Shown here in pieces: positions 26,482-38,669 of a DNA stretch of 64,000 nucleotides. The DNA is taken from assembly GCA_936450465.1 (NCBI GenBank), contig OW388293.1:24267860-24331859 (forward strand). The letters are read 5' to 3'. Within the stretch, counting starts at the first letter, position 1, and each line of letters opens with the position of its first letter. A model generated the notes under the pieces. That model was not told the DNA's origin. It was given only the letters and a program-made list of their open reading frames with translations, and ran no database searches. Source of the DNA: Gibbula magus (taxonomy: Eukaryota > Mollusca > Gastropoda > Trochida > Trochidae). The position numbers and the translations under genes were made by a program.

Positions 26482-27534
26482 GGGTTCATGGTGGCTTATC
26501 AGAAAGTAACGTTTGTACTCAATCTTCATGGTGTAGTTGAGTGTGATGTTCGTTCATAATTTTATAACATGACAGATGTAACTGTATACTGTGAATGTAT
26601 GAACATACTAAAAGATGAATTCTTAATGTGCAAGTGCAAGAATTCCAAAGCACATTCGACAACAAATCACGTTTTTCAGCCTGTTAAGTCTTTCTTGTCA
26701 ACACATTGATGTTTTATATTCTTATTCAAATTCACAATACTGTTTATTGTTTGAGAAAGGTTAAGCGTTATATTCTGAAAGTAGGTAAGATGAAAAAGAT
26801 TTCAATACATGTCCAATATACCAATAGTAAGTTCATTCAAGTTTGAATTTCTATCCTGTTACTACAATTTCCTTCGTGTTCTTGCTGCAAAAAGTTCATG
26901 AATAAAATATTTCTGTAAAAGAAGGGGAGTGACGCTTGACGTATTCGTGTTATTGGTTCATGCGTCATGGTGTTTGGAAAACATTGGTAACATTATTCTT
27001 GACTGTTACTTTTTCAGTCCTTCCTGTTACCATATATTCCATATTGTTACTGTTTATATAATAGTGAGATGTAAATTAAATGCAGAGAAAATAATTATTT
27101 TATTTCATATTCGTCATTCAACACAAAATATATGACTGATTAATTTGAATTTTATTGAATTAGAAAATGTAAGTAAAATGAAAGTAAAAGTTGATGCAAA
27201 AGATATATTCTGAAAACAAAAAGGAATTTTACAGATCTAGAATATCCATATGAATGGGCAATAAGTTGAAATATTTATGGGTTGTTCGTTCTGGATATGG
27301 TAATTATATTGGTAACAGGAAGGAACGATCTTGCTTCGTATTTCGATATGTTTCTATTGTATCTCCAGATGTCATGCAGTCCGGCTATATCTGTTTTGCA
27401 TACTCGAGTATATCTCTGATGCATTGAAGCAATAACATAGCTATTCTGATGGACTTAACCATTTGGTTTTCGATGCTTTGAAATTTTGGCATTTTTAACA
27501 ATGACCCTGATAGTTGAAGCGCAATAGATTGGGA

Positions 27535-27837
27535 TTATATCAGCATTTCCTCAGTGATAATATCTGCATATATTTCGTCATCCTGTTCCATCAGGGAACA
27601 CGTGCAGGAAACGTACTTGTATCCGCAAGGTTCCTTCAATCCCCTGAATGTCCAAGTAACTTTCGCCTTGCATCGTGCTATAAATAAACAGCCAATAAAG
27701 TGACTTAAACTAGAGATGTATTGCCATAGCCCGTACGAAAGACCGCCACCATCAAATTCCAAATGACAATATTGCATTGACTGAAGGAATACATCTTGTT
27801 TAGCTATTAGTAACCAACCTTCAGTAACATGAGGCAA
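27535..27837 (-). CDS. Uncharacterised minus-strand open stretch, possible terminal exon
   Basis: About 100 codons lack stops before TAA-type termination at 27535. The only ATG is internal (QSMQYCH), so if coding this would be an exon, not a whole gene. A pyrimidine-AG sequence (gtattccttcag on the minus strand) precedes that methionine. The product is cysteine- and aromatic-rich (LEFDGGGLSYGLWQY, KEPCGYKYVSCTC) and ends in an acidic tail. I do not recognise a family. Chance openness is a real alternative in 64 kb of sequence. Confidence 0.22.
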   Translation of the reverse strand: MPHVTEGWLLIAKQDVFLQSMQYCHLEFDGGGLSYGLWQYISSLSHFIGCLFIARCKAKVTWTFRGLKEPCGYKYVSCTCSLMEQDDEIYADIITEEMLI

Positions 27838-28225
27838 AGGCTGTTTAGACGATCAGGGGTTTGAAGAAGCCTTGGAGATACAAATACTGCGATCAAGAAG
27901 GTTGGTACTTGGTGTTTTACCGCTGGTGTCAGCAAGCACATGTACTTTGAGCCATTATCGAACTTCGTGACAAAGGTGATTAAGTAGAATTACATCAGTT
28001 GTGTTATTCTACACGTTTATATGTGATAATGCCAATTATCTCATAGTTAGCAAAACAAAGTACTCTGTGTAACAGCAATAACGTTACGTATCTTCCAGTG
28101 GTCACGGATACACTATATGGTCTGCGTGCCGTGTTTTATCCTACACATAAGCCGGACCCGTCTACCACGGATACGGTTACTAAGATGTATGTAACGGCAG
28201 AGAACCTGGACCTAAGCTCTCTTAG

Positions 28226-28325
28226 CACTAAGATAGTCATAAACCAATGTTTATGCATGGTACTTAGATCTAACTTGCACTATAATAGTCATAAGCCAAT
28301 GCTTATGCATGGTACTGTGGACTAA
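28226..28325. repeat. 52 bp tandem duplication
   Basis: Two adjacent copies share cactaagatagtcataaacc / cactataatagtcataagcc and tatgcatggtact. The inner part ataaaccaatgtttatgcat is itself palindromic around the centre. Confidence 0.6.
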
Positions 28326-30799
28326 CTTGGCACTGAGAGAGATTAGAAAATCTATATAGGCCCCAAACCTTGAATAGAACATGATATATACGATGTATGT
28401 TACTCATATAGACGCAAGATGGTTACAATGCACACATTGGGTTTGTAAGATCATTTCTCGTGGTATAGCTCAACCAATTTATACATTATTATAATCAATC
28501 AAGTTTATTTGGTAAATGAATAAACGATTCATTATAGAAGTATGTAATGAAAACAATATTGTCATGCAATATGCAGTGTCTCTATGAATTTGATATTCTA
28601 AATTTTAAAAAAACGAGCGTGTTTCTTCAAGGCAAGACATATAAACTCAGCAAAATTATTCACAACTGTTAAGTTGTGGGAGCTTAGTAGCTATAGGCTT
28701 GCCGTGGCTTGATGTCTCTGCTCAATACCGAGACTTCTCCTCTACAATGTTTCATAAAGTTTAAGTTTACAAAATTTCACTAATTTTTAATATCTAGTAA
28801 ACACAAACTTTATTTTTTCAGTACATACATGTTTTGGTTTCAGGTCACATGCTCACATTATGCAAATGAGTGGAACTTTCTTAAACTGCTTTGTTGCATT
28901 CAGTGCTCGAACAGTATTTCTACAGTGGGCTAGCTCAAGTGCAAATGGGTGTACCGTGTTAGAGTGCTCAATCATATATATCATACGAATTTGAATACAT
29001 TAGGGAGTGTTGGGGTTCAATCCGTTAATCAAAGGCTTCTCTTTGGTAATAAAGGTAAATAGCGTTAACACTGACTGACATCCGGCTGTAACTTTTAATG
29101 GATCTATCCTTTTCCAAAGTTTGTAACTTTGAAATTGTTGCTTTGACCAGTGACTTTCAAATAAATTTAATTGTCAAAAATGTCTTTTCTACACTTGAAA
29201 GAATGACATTATTCATATAACAGCAACTATCAGTATTGAGTTCAAGGAAATACATATCAAAGTTAAAGGAAACTGTACCGCAATTTAACAGTATAAAACA
29301 AGATTTGAACAATGTCTATGAAATTGATAAACGCATCTGTTACTCAGATTGCGATTATTCGAAGTTCACAAAATTCTGTTCTGTATGCCATAATCTTTTT
29401 AAAGATTGACACTCTGAAACTTCGGTGAAAGTATGAAAATGCAAGGTCCATAAACACTTGAACAAAACCATCACCTCTACGTTTTATTCAATTGAATTTG
29501 CAATGTTAGCTTGCAGTTGCTCTGTTTCAATATATGTACCTATTTATATTGTAAAATGCTGTTTTATGATCATTTTATTATCTGAAAAAGAAATAAAATT
29601 ATTTAAAAAAAAGTATTGAGTTCGGTTTCCTATTTTTAACTAGTTTCATAATGAACCTCTTGGACTAGCATTTTATAAATGCATATGCAAATGCAAATAT
29701 CCAGAAGTAGTGAAACGTTATTTGGTTGAATTGTATTTGTTAAACCGCTAAAAACTCGATCATATAATAAAAATACTTGTTCTTACTTAGCTTGCAAACA
29801 TGTTTTACTGGTGGAAAACCTTGGGGTGCAACCCTTTTTTACTGCGTCATTCAAAATCAACAGCTACCTAATTTCTAGGGCATACCCATTAGTTAGACGA
29901 CCCAATTACCGCTATATAAAGTGAGAAGAAGTGTTTCATAAACAGATTGAACTCAAATAATCTCAAATGTATTCACTGAGTATATGGTTATTGGCTTTTC
30001 CTATTGTAAAAAGGGACTGGAAGTTTAATGTCTGTCTAGCTTCTCTTCTGTGATTAAAACTGCTAGAAATCAAATCTAATCTTTGTCATGTGTGTCTAAT
30101 AAGTGGGGTAAGAGTTGGACTGTTTCATTTTCCTAATGGGTAACAGCCTTGTGCTATTTGTTCACTCACCCATATAATATAGTGTCTAACTAATGGGGTG
30201 TCTGCTATTGGGGTTCCACCAATTTCTAGAGTTGACGCACACCATTGCCCTCTCTGCTTAATTATTCATTTAAAAACTGACTTATTATTACAATTCTCAT
30301 GCATGTCGATTTACAAAAGTACTTTGACCCGAAGCTGACTTTGTAGGGACATAGCAGGGAGATATAATTATCTCGACATATAACAGGTAATTGAGACAGG
30401 ACAATACGCTGCCCCCGACCGATTGTCAGTCGACCTCGTTGATAATTGGAAATCGTTAAAGTACAGAAAGTGTATGTTGTATATAAGTAACAGCTTGCCT
30501 CCAGCTTTCTCTAATCACAGGTGAGAAGCGGGAACGCCGCCACACCTGTTTGGAAAGAGTCACTGATGGAGAGTTGCTTTAAAAGTCAGTTTTCTTGCAC
30601 ATATCATTATCCCAGTCGAATGTCAAGAATCAAACATGCTTTCTGTATGAGGCAAAACAAGTGTGTATCTATCTAAGAATCAATCCATTTACTCCCATTT
30701 GTCCTATAATGAAACAGTCTATGCATTTTAATTAATGAAACCAATGTTGCTCTCTTTAGAGGACTCGAAACGGTATCACGTTTGATACTTTCTGTCAAA

Positions 30800-31030
30800 A
30801 TGGTTGAGACATCAGATCCGTGTGTTCTAAACCCGAATGAGTCCAATCCTAATCGTATTGATAGAAACATTTCGACCGTGCCCATTCGCCAGCACGTGAA
30901 GATAGGCAGTGCGGCATCAAGGACTTCTAAGAGTCAACAAAATAAAGCTCAAATGAAAATAACCCACATATTGCAGTTTACCGATATGACATCACAAAGT
31001 TTAACTTTTTTAATATTTACTTCAATTCAG
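30800..31030 (+). CDS. Candidate first exon of an unknown gene
   Basis: An ATG in good context (tcaaaATGG) opens a frame with balanced composition: MVETSDPCVLNPNESNPNRI, then DRNISTVPIRQHVKIGSAAS, then RTSKSQQNKAQMK. After about 30960 the frame becomes AT-rich and intron-like, so the true end is probably between 30895 (donor-like gtgaag) and 30960; the listed end is an upper bound. I cannot join it in frame to the next candidate exon with a good donor. Family not recognised. Confidence 0.28.
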
Positions 31031-31140
31031 AGTTGGTGACGTCCCAAACTGGTCCAATGCTGGCTTTAAGGAAGTATTCGACTTGTCGCACCTGACTGAT
31101 ATGTTTCAGGCCTTGACGGAAAGGTCTAGCGCTTTTTTAA
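31031..31140 (+). CDS. Candidate internal exon of an unknown gene
   Basis: After the acceptor-like tcaattcag (ending near 31030), one frame reads VGDVPNWSNAGFKEVFDLSH, then LTDMFQALTERS, which looks protein-like. The 3' border is unclear because the donors nearby are weak. The relation to 30800 and to 33140-33328 is a guess based on proximity and strand. Confidence 0.28.
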
Positions 31141-31195
31141 ATAGTCCATCTTCGTCAGCGAGTCCACTGTGCGTGGTTTGTATATCCAGGGAGTC

Positions 31196-31267
31196 TCTAA
31201 TTGTATATACTGTCCCTGGTCTAATTGTATATACCGTCCCTGGTCTAATTGTATATAATGTCCCTGG
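31196..31267. repeat. 24 bp tandem repeat, three copies
   Basis: Three adjacent copies of tctaattgtatatactgtcc plus ctgg, with single-base variants (tatatac, tatataccg, tatataatg). Confidence 0.8.
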
Positions 31268-31807
31268 ATTGAGTAACTCTGAAAATAAGAAGATTAGGTA
31301 TTTGCCGCTGTTACTTTTCTATTGATTCGCTATTTTGTTCCAGATACTATGTTGGTATAATAATAAGACTTGTCGCAACGTTCGGATAGATTTTATGACA
31401 CAGGGACCTTGACTGGATGTTTGAAACGTGTAAATGTCCACCGTAATTAATGTTAAGCAAAACGTTCCTCTATTACTGAGCCCATCCCTCGATCCAATAC
31501 CATCTCGTTACCAACTACCATGCACATAGTTGAATGCTATGTTCAATAGCAAGTATTCTCTGTTGCCTATTGTGACAATAAGTATTCCGCGAACACATCC
31601 TGTGTTGCACCAAACGAACTGTCGTCATTACATTGAGATGACTTTTGACGTAAAACCATCTGCTGCCTACCCCTGTCAGGGAGTAGGGTTGATTATACGT
31701 CACGCTTTAAATACATCATTTGCTAGTGTACTTCAAATCAATAATGTCATAACAAGGTATATGGTAACATGTGTTCCAGATATTTAAAAAAACAACCCGA
31801 GCAAGTG

Positions 31808-31904
31808 TTGTACACACTATGGTTCCCTGGCTTTGTTACGCTGCGCCTCGCCAAGCATGAGTGCAGCGTAACACATTCAAGGAACCAGGATTGTGTTATT
31901 ACAA
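31808..31904. repeat. Foldback hairpin element
   Basis: Arms at about 31819-31844 and 31863-31887 pair through ggttcc and gttacgctgc, with an internal mismatch. Weaker pairing continues outward (ttgtacacac / gtgttattacaa). The loop holds gcctcgccaagcatga. It is most likely a short foldback transposable element; an RNA hairpin is the less likely alternative. Confidence 0.5.
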
Positions 31905-32381
31905 ATGTGTAAATGTATCGTAAACGCAATTTGGCACATCTTCAAGTGCAATTATCTTTTATCACTCATTTAATACCTTTATATCCATATTCAATGGTCA
32001 TTAATAGTGTCATTAAATAGTTCGCAGATTTACCACTTCCAAACTACAAGAAAGTTCAACTGGTTTAGTGATCGTGCACTATTTGTTCAATCGATTTCGT
32101 ACCCAAAATCAGTATTTAAAGCACTCAAAGTTGCCATTGCTACTGTTATCGTATCTGAACGTACGTCTCGGTAACAATTTACTGCGTGGTCAGACTCACT
32201 CTGGCTTCTGCAAATGATAACGCCCTGAAAAACAACGTTACCCCTATACTAGACATTGAAGAAAAAACCAATTTTCATAAAGTGTACCCATAATGATATG
32301 TACACGACGACTGAAAGGGTTGACTTTGCCCACACGATCTACAGACTACATGCAACTATTATACGTAAAGAATGATTCGCC

Positions 32382-32510
32382 CCAGTCTCCATTACTGGCT
32401 AATTTAGGCCTTGCAGCCCAATATGCATTTAGGTGCGAAGCTCCGTTATCTTAGCACAGAAAAGTGAAGGAAATGCTGCAAAGCTTAAATCAGCCAGTTA
32501 TGGAGACTGG
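32382..32510. mobile_element. 129 bp foldback MITE, copy 1
   Basis: The 35-base ends are inverted repeats of each other: ccagtctccattactggcta and onwards to cttgcag at 32416, mirrored at 32476-32510. The middle contains cccaatatgcattt. A relative lies at 35923-36079. No target duplication is obvious. Confidence 0.75.
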
Positions 32511-32936
32511 TGCGAGTATTGCTTTGAGAAGGGAAGTAGGCTGGATGAAAATAAAAACTGTAGTTGTGAGAAGATTGACCCCTGGTCACTTAATAGAGCT
32601 GCCAAAACCTGTAAATATTTACTATGAGATCAGATTATGTTATCGAACACTAAACTGTCTTCTCATAATGCAAAATGCAAGATGGTCGGTTTAGTTTTCG
32701 CGTTGATACGATTCTTCAAAAACATGCCAATTTACATGATATTTGCACTGAAATTCACAAGTAGGTGAACAAACTTTCGGTATGCTGCTGTGCAGTCGCA
32801 ATATTTAGAGTAATAATGGGTTTGTATCTCATTTGAACACCAGGTTTGTTTACTTAACATATCATTTCGAACGAAGTGAAAATCTTTGCATTCATATTGG
32901 TACAATTTCTTTGGATCGCCCATTGATGCAGCTTAA

Positions 32937-33091
32937 ATAGAGAATCTCACCCAAGTGTTTTCTGATATCAAATATATCAACACGAGTTGATTAAAGTTAC
33001 AAATATCCGAGGCTTGCCGAGGATATTTTTACTTTAATGAACGAGTGTTGATATATTTGATATCAGAAAACACTTGGGTGAGATTCTCTAT
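32937..33091. mobile_element. 155 bp near-perfect palindromic foldback element
   Basis: Arms 32937-32983 and 33045-33091 are perfect 47-base reverse complements (atagagaatctcacccaagt ... tatatcaacac). Imperfect pairing continues inward (ttgattaaagttacaaatatcc against ggatatttttactttaatgaa), leaving a small centre gaggcttgccgagg. As RNA or single-stranded DNA it would form one long hairpin. It lies just upstream of the candidate exon at 33140. Confidence 0.85.
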
Positions 33092-33139
33092 ATGTATCAC
33101 ACAACTGCAGTATAAGCGCAATAATTGCTTCTATTTCAG

Positions 33140-33328
33140 TTGGACGCCGAAAATCGTTATATGATCACAGCAACAAAAACAGTGGGTGGACCAGAGCACA
33201 ATGAACCAGCAGGTCCGACCTTTAAAAGGTTCACAACTTCAAGAAATGTTCATCATGATCAGACGAAGCAGGAGATCGCTGGAATTATCCACCTAGCCAA
33301 ATCTAAATTCCCGCCGAGACGGTGCTAA
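33140..33328 (+). CDS. Candidate terminal exon of an unknown gene
   Basis: A good acceptor (gcttctatttcag ending at 33139) is followed by 62 codons and TAA at 33326-33328. The product reads LDAENRYMITATKTVGGPEH, then NEPAGPTFKRFTTSRNVHHD, then QTKQEIAGIIHLAKSKFPPR. Its composition is rich in charged and polar residues and its GC content is higher than that of the surroundings, so it looks like a genuine C-terminus. I do not recognise the family. It may belong with the candidate exons at 30.8-31.1 kb, but I could not build a complete in-frame model. Confidence 0.4.
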   Translation: MDAENRYMITATKTVGGPEHNEPAGPTFKRFTTSRNVHHDQTKQEIAGIIHLAKSKFPPRRC

Positions 33329-35922
33329 TTACGATTCGATACCTGTTCCTTTATAATCGTCACATGAAATTGTGGAAGCTGAACAGGCCGCCCAGGACTG
33401 GGTGATGGGCAAACAAATTGGTGACACTTCGTCGATAAGAAATCAACAGCCATAAGGTCAGTAGGACGATCTTTATAGGACGTCGACTCTGGAATAACTG
33501 TAGGCCTACTTACGAGCTGTTGTTATCACGTTCAGGGATCTCTATGTGTTGCTCCGGGAAATGGTCAGTTTAAAATGTCCTAAGTATGTCACTTGCCGGT
33601 TCGATTTTAAATCCTAGAGTTGATTTTATATATCAATATCATTCTTGCAATCAACAAATGAAAATAGTTTAAATAGAATCAATAAATGCAATATTTAATG
33701 TTCGTATCAATATCGGAAGGTTTTTTTTTAAAGTAGTTAAATGAGTTTTTTAAGCTGAAATAGTTTCGAATGTTTAGATATTCAACTAAGTAATTCCACA
33801 GATGACTATTTTATTGTTTTATTGCGGACAAGCGGATCTCTTCTGTCACGTCTTCAAAGCGGATCGCCGCGCTGATTACGGCATAGTTTAAATGGGTAAA
33901 TTAAAATCAATTGCATGTCTATATTGACTCGATTTATGCTCAATTGATTCTATAAGGTTATAATCTGTTATTTTTTTAGAAAAATGCATTACCCGTGAAC
34001 TAAAGCTACGGTCCGTGGGTATTCTTTTATTCTACACATCATACCCTGATGTGGGGGCCTTATACACGTTAACAAGGCTCTCATTGCGTGCAAAAGGCCC
34101 TCCAAGCAGGGATATTGTCTTGGAATATCCCTCTTCAAATATCTATATTTCAACGCTGAACCCAAACTAAATCCATCGGTAATACCAATATACTACAGCA
34201 GCTGAGGTGAATGAGTTGGTCTTGGAAAACTGTTGCTCTTAAACTTCGATAAAATCATAAAGCTAAATTTGACGGACGACTCTTATCCATTTTTAAAGAA
34301 ACCTAGGTAAGGCATTTATGAAGAAAATGAATATCTGTGATATTTTTCGGTATATAAGACGGAAAAATACCTCATCCAAGACACGCTGTGAAGGGTGAAA
34401 CAGTGCTTCAAACGGGATATCACTTGATGTCTGCTTCATACTAAACAAACCGTCATCTGAAATTGAACTTTGAAAAATACATATTTCTTGAAACATACTC
34501 TGATCAGTGAAATCCAACTGACATATTGCACCTAGTGTTACCGTAGTTATAGGATAAAACAGAACATTTGACTGACGGCACGTCAACTAGTCGTCCACTT
34601 GGCAAGAAACATTGTGGCTTCTGGCACAAATATTTTAGTCAAATGAAAGAAATCAATAAAATCAAACTTGAATTCCCCAAACGTGACACACTAAATAAGT
34701 CGAGACAGTGCTTCAAACAGCGTATCAAACTGTCGCCTGCGCCGAAGGAAACATTTCTTCTTCTGTCATTGATCAAGCACTACAGAAGTTTACGCCTGAT
34801 TTCAAATTGTTTTCCGGCTCATAGCTTTAATGGTGATTTTCAGTGAAAATCGATGTGATAGGCTCTGCTATCATAGTCGGTATTAAGCCAATGTCGTCAG
34901 CAGATCTCATTATAAAGTAATTGTCGTCAGAGAAGTGCCGGGTTATCATTGGTTAAGGAGAGGCATCGTCTCGGCCTCATATTTGAGGCACATTAAATGC
35001 AACTTTGGATTGACGACTTTCCGCAGTAAATCATTATGTACGTGATGACGTAGGTTGATTAACACGTCTTTTGGAATTGATTTTATGATTTCCTCACCTA
35101 AAACATTTACCGGTCATTCCTTGAGACAGTTGCGAGTGTCGGATTATTCCTTCTGTTCGTTGCTTGTTTCTTGTTATATGATCAATCAGAATGATGTGAC
35201 CCACGGCTTAAGTGTGTACATTTATCAGACCGATTTGTAAGTTTTGAACATATGTTCTTAGATCCTTTCTTAGACTGATAGTTATGTCATATTAAATATA
35301 AATTTACGTTGATGACAGCATTTAGGAAATATGGTGCACTTGATTGATAGCGAGGCCATTTTAAATTGAAAAACATGAAAGAAAACGTGTTGAAAATTTA
35401 CCTCACCGACATTTAGACTAAAATTCTATACTTATTAGTTACCAGTCGGTAAGTATTAAGTGTATATGTATTCATGCATAGTTAAAAAAGGATCTGATAA
35501 GCCTGTTGTTTTGGTTAGCGATAAAAGCATAAATTCACAACAGGTAGTAAACGAGTTAACTCTTTAATTCTTTTCACAAATAATAAATCGTTGTGCCCTT
35601 TTATATTCGTTGGTATCACTGTAATGAGAACCACTGGACTCCAGAACTCTTTATTGGTATAGATGTTTTCCCTTTCTAGCATTGTACAGTAACATGTTAT
35701 CTACATGTAGCCATAGAGCTTAACTATAGCTGTGTTGGTTTGAAAGTATTCGACTAAATAACCTATGTCGGGAGAGAATGCATAACACGCAATGGGTCTC
35801 CTTTCACAAAGCAACATTAACTAACTCACAACTTTAGCATTACACTAACGTTACCTTAGTGACATTAAGATCACATCAGTGCTTTGTAAAATGCAACTTC
35901 CCAAAGCAAGCCATAACTCTTG
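33329..35922. other. Intergenic DNA
   Basis: No supported gene. Two short similar segments (acagtgcttcaaac at about 34400 and 34706) suggest a diverged duplicate. Open frames here are short and unremarkable. Confidence 0.4.
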
Positions 35923-36079
35923 CCAGTCTACATTACTGGCTGATTTAGGCCTTGCAGTATTTCCTTAAGATCTCTGTGCTTGGAAATCCGGGCCCAATAT
36001 GCATTTCAGGTGCAGCGATCCGCTATCTTGGCACAACACAGCGAGGGCAATACTGCAAGGCTTAAATCAGCAGTTATGG
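35923..36079. mobile_element. Foldback MITE, copy 2
   Basis: Same family as 32382-32510: left end ccagtctacattactggctg to ccttgcag, right end ctgcaaggcttaaatcagcag with ttatgg. It shares the internal cccaatatgcattt, but the middle is about 28 bases longer and the outer right end has decayed. Confidence 0.7.
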
Positions 36080-37930
36080 TTTGGAAGTTGTGTAAAATGA
36101 GGCCCTGGTCGTGAAATCTATGTGAAGAACGTTTGCCTCCGAGGTTTTCTGCTCTTAGAAAAACCTTACTAACCTCGATGACTCTAGCCCGAGGGTTATC
36201 CCGACCTTGTATTTTTCTTAGAACAGAAGACCGAGGAGAGGTGGTTTCTCCAATCAAGCGATCATCAAATATCAAATCATGATTTAATTGGCACAATACA
36301 TGCTATATATAGAACTAGTCTTCAGCGGTACTATGCGAATTCTGCTTACACAATCAGGGGTCTTGCAGATACCAATACCGTGATGGAGCAAAATGGAATA
36401 TGTGTCTAGGACAACCTGTTATTTTACATTTCAAGATAATGTTTCATATATATATTTTTTAAATCTTGCTCTTTTTTAAAAATACAATATCGATAACATA
36501 CATCTGTCAAGGGCAATTGTATTTTCCATTTAGATTTTAACATTTTAACCTATTTCTTGGTTTAAAAAGGTATATAAATATTAATAACTTATTTTTTTCT
36601 AAATATACACACTGAACACACCCGATGAGATATTGAATTAAATAAAAGCATTTCTGTCGTTAAGATCGTCAATCTCATGAACTTTGACCGTAAAATCGCA
36701 CGTGCCAATACATGCGCGTAAAGGGAGGTAACTCGGTATTGCCTACAGGGCAAATACCGTAAATATATTTTCAAAGGGTTTATTTACAGAGTATATTTTG
36801 TGTCCGTCATCGCTGACGACAAAATCACACCTTTATTCCCGCAGTGGAGGTCGACTGGATAATTTCACTTGGTGATTGAAGTCGCTGCGCTGTGAACTGG
36901 TTTAACTTGAAAGAGAGTACAGCCGTTTGATGCACGCGAATCAACGTAGCGTACACTTTGAACACAAATACGTGTTTTTACGCACGGCTGGTTTTAGAAA
37001 ACATCTGTCTAAGGCTGTATTCTTCAAGTGAGGAAAAACATTCATTATACCGGTAGTAGAGCCTGCAAGGTGTAGAACAAACATAAACGATATGCGGTTT
37101 GAAAGTTTATGTTTTATGAATGATTATTGGTTAACATTGTATATAAAAAAATTATAGTTGGACAAAATGGAATAGTTTCATTTTAGACCTGATTTCAGAT
37201 TCATAACTTATTTACAAAACGTTTTTCTTTATTTGTTTATGCTCATTTAAAACAAATGTTTATTAACTAGGAACTTTTGCTTCCCACATTATGGCTATTT
37301 TGTCTAACGCTCCTTACTTTACAGGCCCTTGTTACCCCTTTACCTTCAACATTTTGTTCCTATTCAATTGCAAACCGCCAATATAATACATTTGGTATCA
37401 ACATTTTTTTAATAATCAACAGACATTTGTCAATAGTTATGTGTGTCAAAAATTCCATTTCTACACATGTGTAACAAACACACTGTTTGTTTTACAGCAT
37501 TACTTTATACATTTCTTCATTTCCTTATATACTTTTTAATAAAACCTTGTAAGAATGTTCTCCAATTCTTCAAAATTCCATTGATTCATGACTTCATTGC
37601 AAATGTATATCTACATTTCTTCATAAAGTTTATTTTATGCATTCCCTTATATTATGGTTAAAATTTCAGAATGTTTATACTATTTTCCCTAAATATCATA
37701 GTCGTTTAAACGCCTTCATGTCGTTAATTAGGAAATTTTATTTCTATATTAAAACCTGGCGTATTCGTCTGTTAAATTTCAACTTTTCAATTGTCTTCAT
37801 TACTACAATGATAACAATGTTGCTTTGTTCTTTATACACTTCTTTGTTATAATTAGTCATACACGACAGTCTACATTCTACATTCTACATTCTACATACA
37901 ATTAATTATATAGAAGATATCACCATTGTA
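36080..37930. other. AT-rich intergenic DNA
   Basis: No recognised gene. From about 37260 the plus-strand composition is T/C-rich, with several short open frames upstream of the retrotransposon remnant at 37931. It may include decayed retrotransposon sequence, which I cannot confirm. Confidence 0.35.
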
Positions 37931-38095
37931 ATGTGTCAATATTGTCCAAACAAGCTAGACAATGAGTTCCATGTACTACTAGAATGTCCATTGTATTCTG
38001 ACTTACGATTCAAATACTTACCATGTTATTATTACAACAACACTAATTTACATAAATTCATAACTCTCTTAAATTCAAAATCTTACTACGTTTAG
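37931..38095 (+). pseudogene. Remnant of a non-LTR retrotransposon, C-terminal zinc-knuckle of RT ORF
   Basis: The frame encodes MCQYCPNKLDNEFHVLLECP, then LYSDLRFKYLP, to a TAG at 38093. CxxC followed by FHxLLECPLYSDLR is the zinc-finger signature found after the reverse transcriptase in many non-LTR retrotransposons. The RT core is not visible upstream, so this is the 3' end of a truncated or decayed copy. Confidence 0.7.
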
Positions 38096-38230
38096 ACGTG
38101 TATTGTTCAAATGTAATATCTTCACGAACAGTTAAAAATGTAAGCAATGTCAAGGCGCTGTGGATTGTATCTTACTATGAATGCCAATATACTGTTGACC
38201 TCATGGCCATTAATACAAATAAAATAACCT

Positions 38231-38282
38231 GTCTGTCTGTCTGTCTGCCTGTTTGTCTGTTTGTCTGTCTGTCTGTCTGTCA
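38231..38282. repeat. CTGT microsatellite
   Basis: Tetranucleotide run of tgtc units with a few tgcc and tgtt variants. It lies about 135 bases after the retrotransposon remnant. Confidence 0.85.
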
Positions 38283-38669
38283 TTCTACTTTACCACAAAC
38301 TTTCTTTTATTCTCATCCCGGTTTGTATTACAATTTGTTCATTGCTATACATGTATTTAATTTTAACAATTGTTCCGATACCATGTACAAGTTGGTTGAT
38401 GAGAAACTAGTGTTATGAAGTTACAATGTCTCTTATAACTCACCCGTGTACATCCATACACTAAATTTATCAACCTCTTCAATCGTATTAAGTTTCCCCC
38501 GTTTGTGTATATAGTCGCCCTGTAGTCCTGTTCAGTATTACTTGTTAAATGACAGTGTTACACCGAATGATCGCACCTTTACAACAAAACACGTGTGAAT
38601 CCATGGAACTCGTTTCTTAATAATCACTAGATGTATTCATTGTTATGGTACAGTAGAACAGGTTCAACA

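Larger units (their letters stand above)
26482..30799. other. AT-rich intergenic DNA
   Basis: No recognised gene. It contains a 52 bp tandem duplication (28226-28325) and, at 27535-27837 on the minus strand, an unexplained stop-free stretch listed separately. A weak inverted pair occurs around 29890-29915 and 30180-30205 (attagttagac / gtctaactaat). No other structure is clear. Confidence 0.4.

Noticed and set aside
31808..31904. microRNA precursor
   Set aside because: The pairing has internal mismatches in the middle and extends outward like a foldback element; without small-RNA data the transposon reading is simpler.
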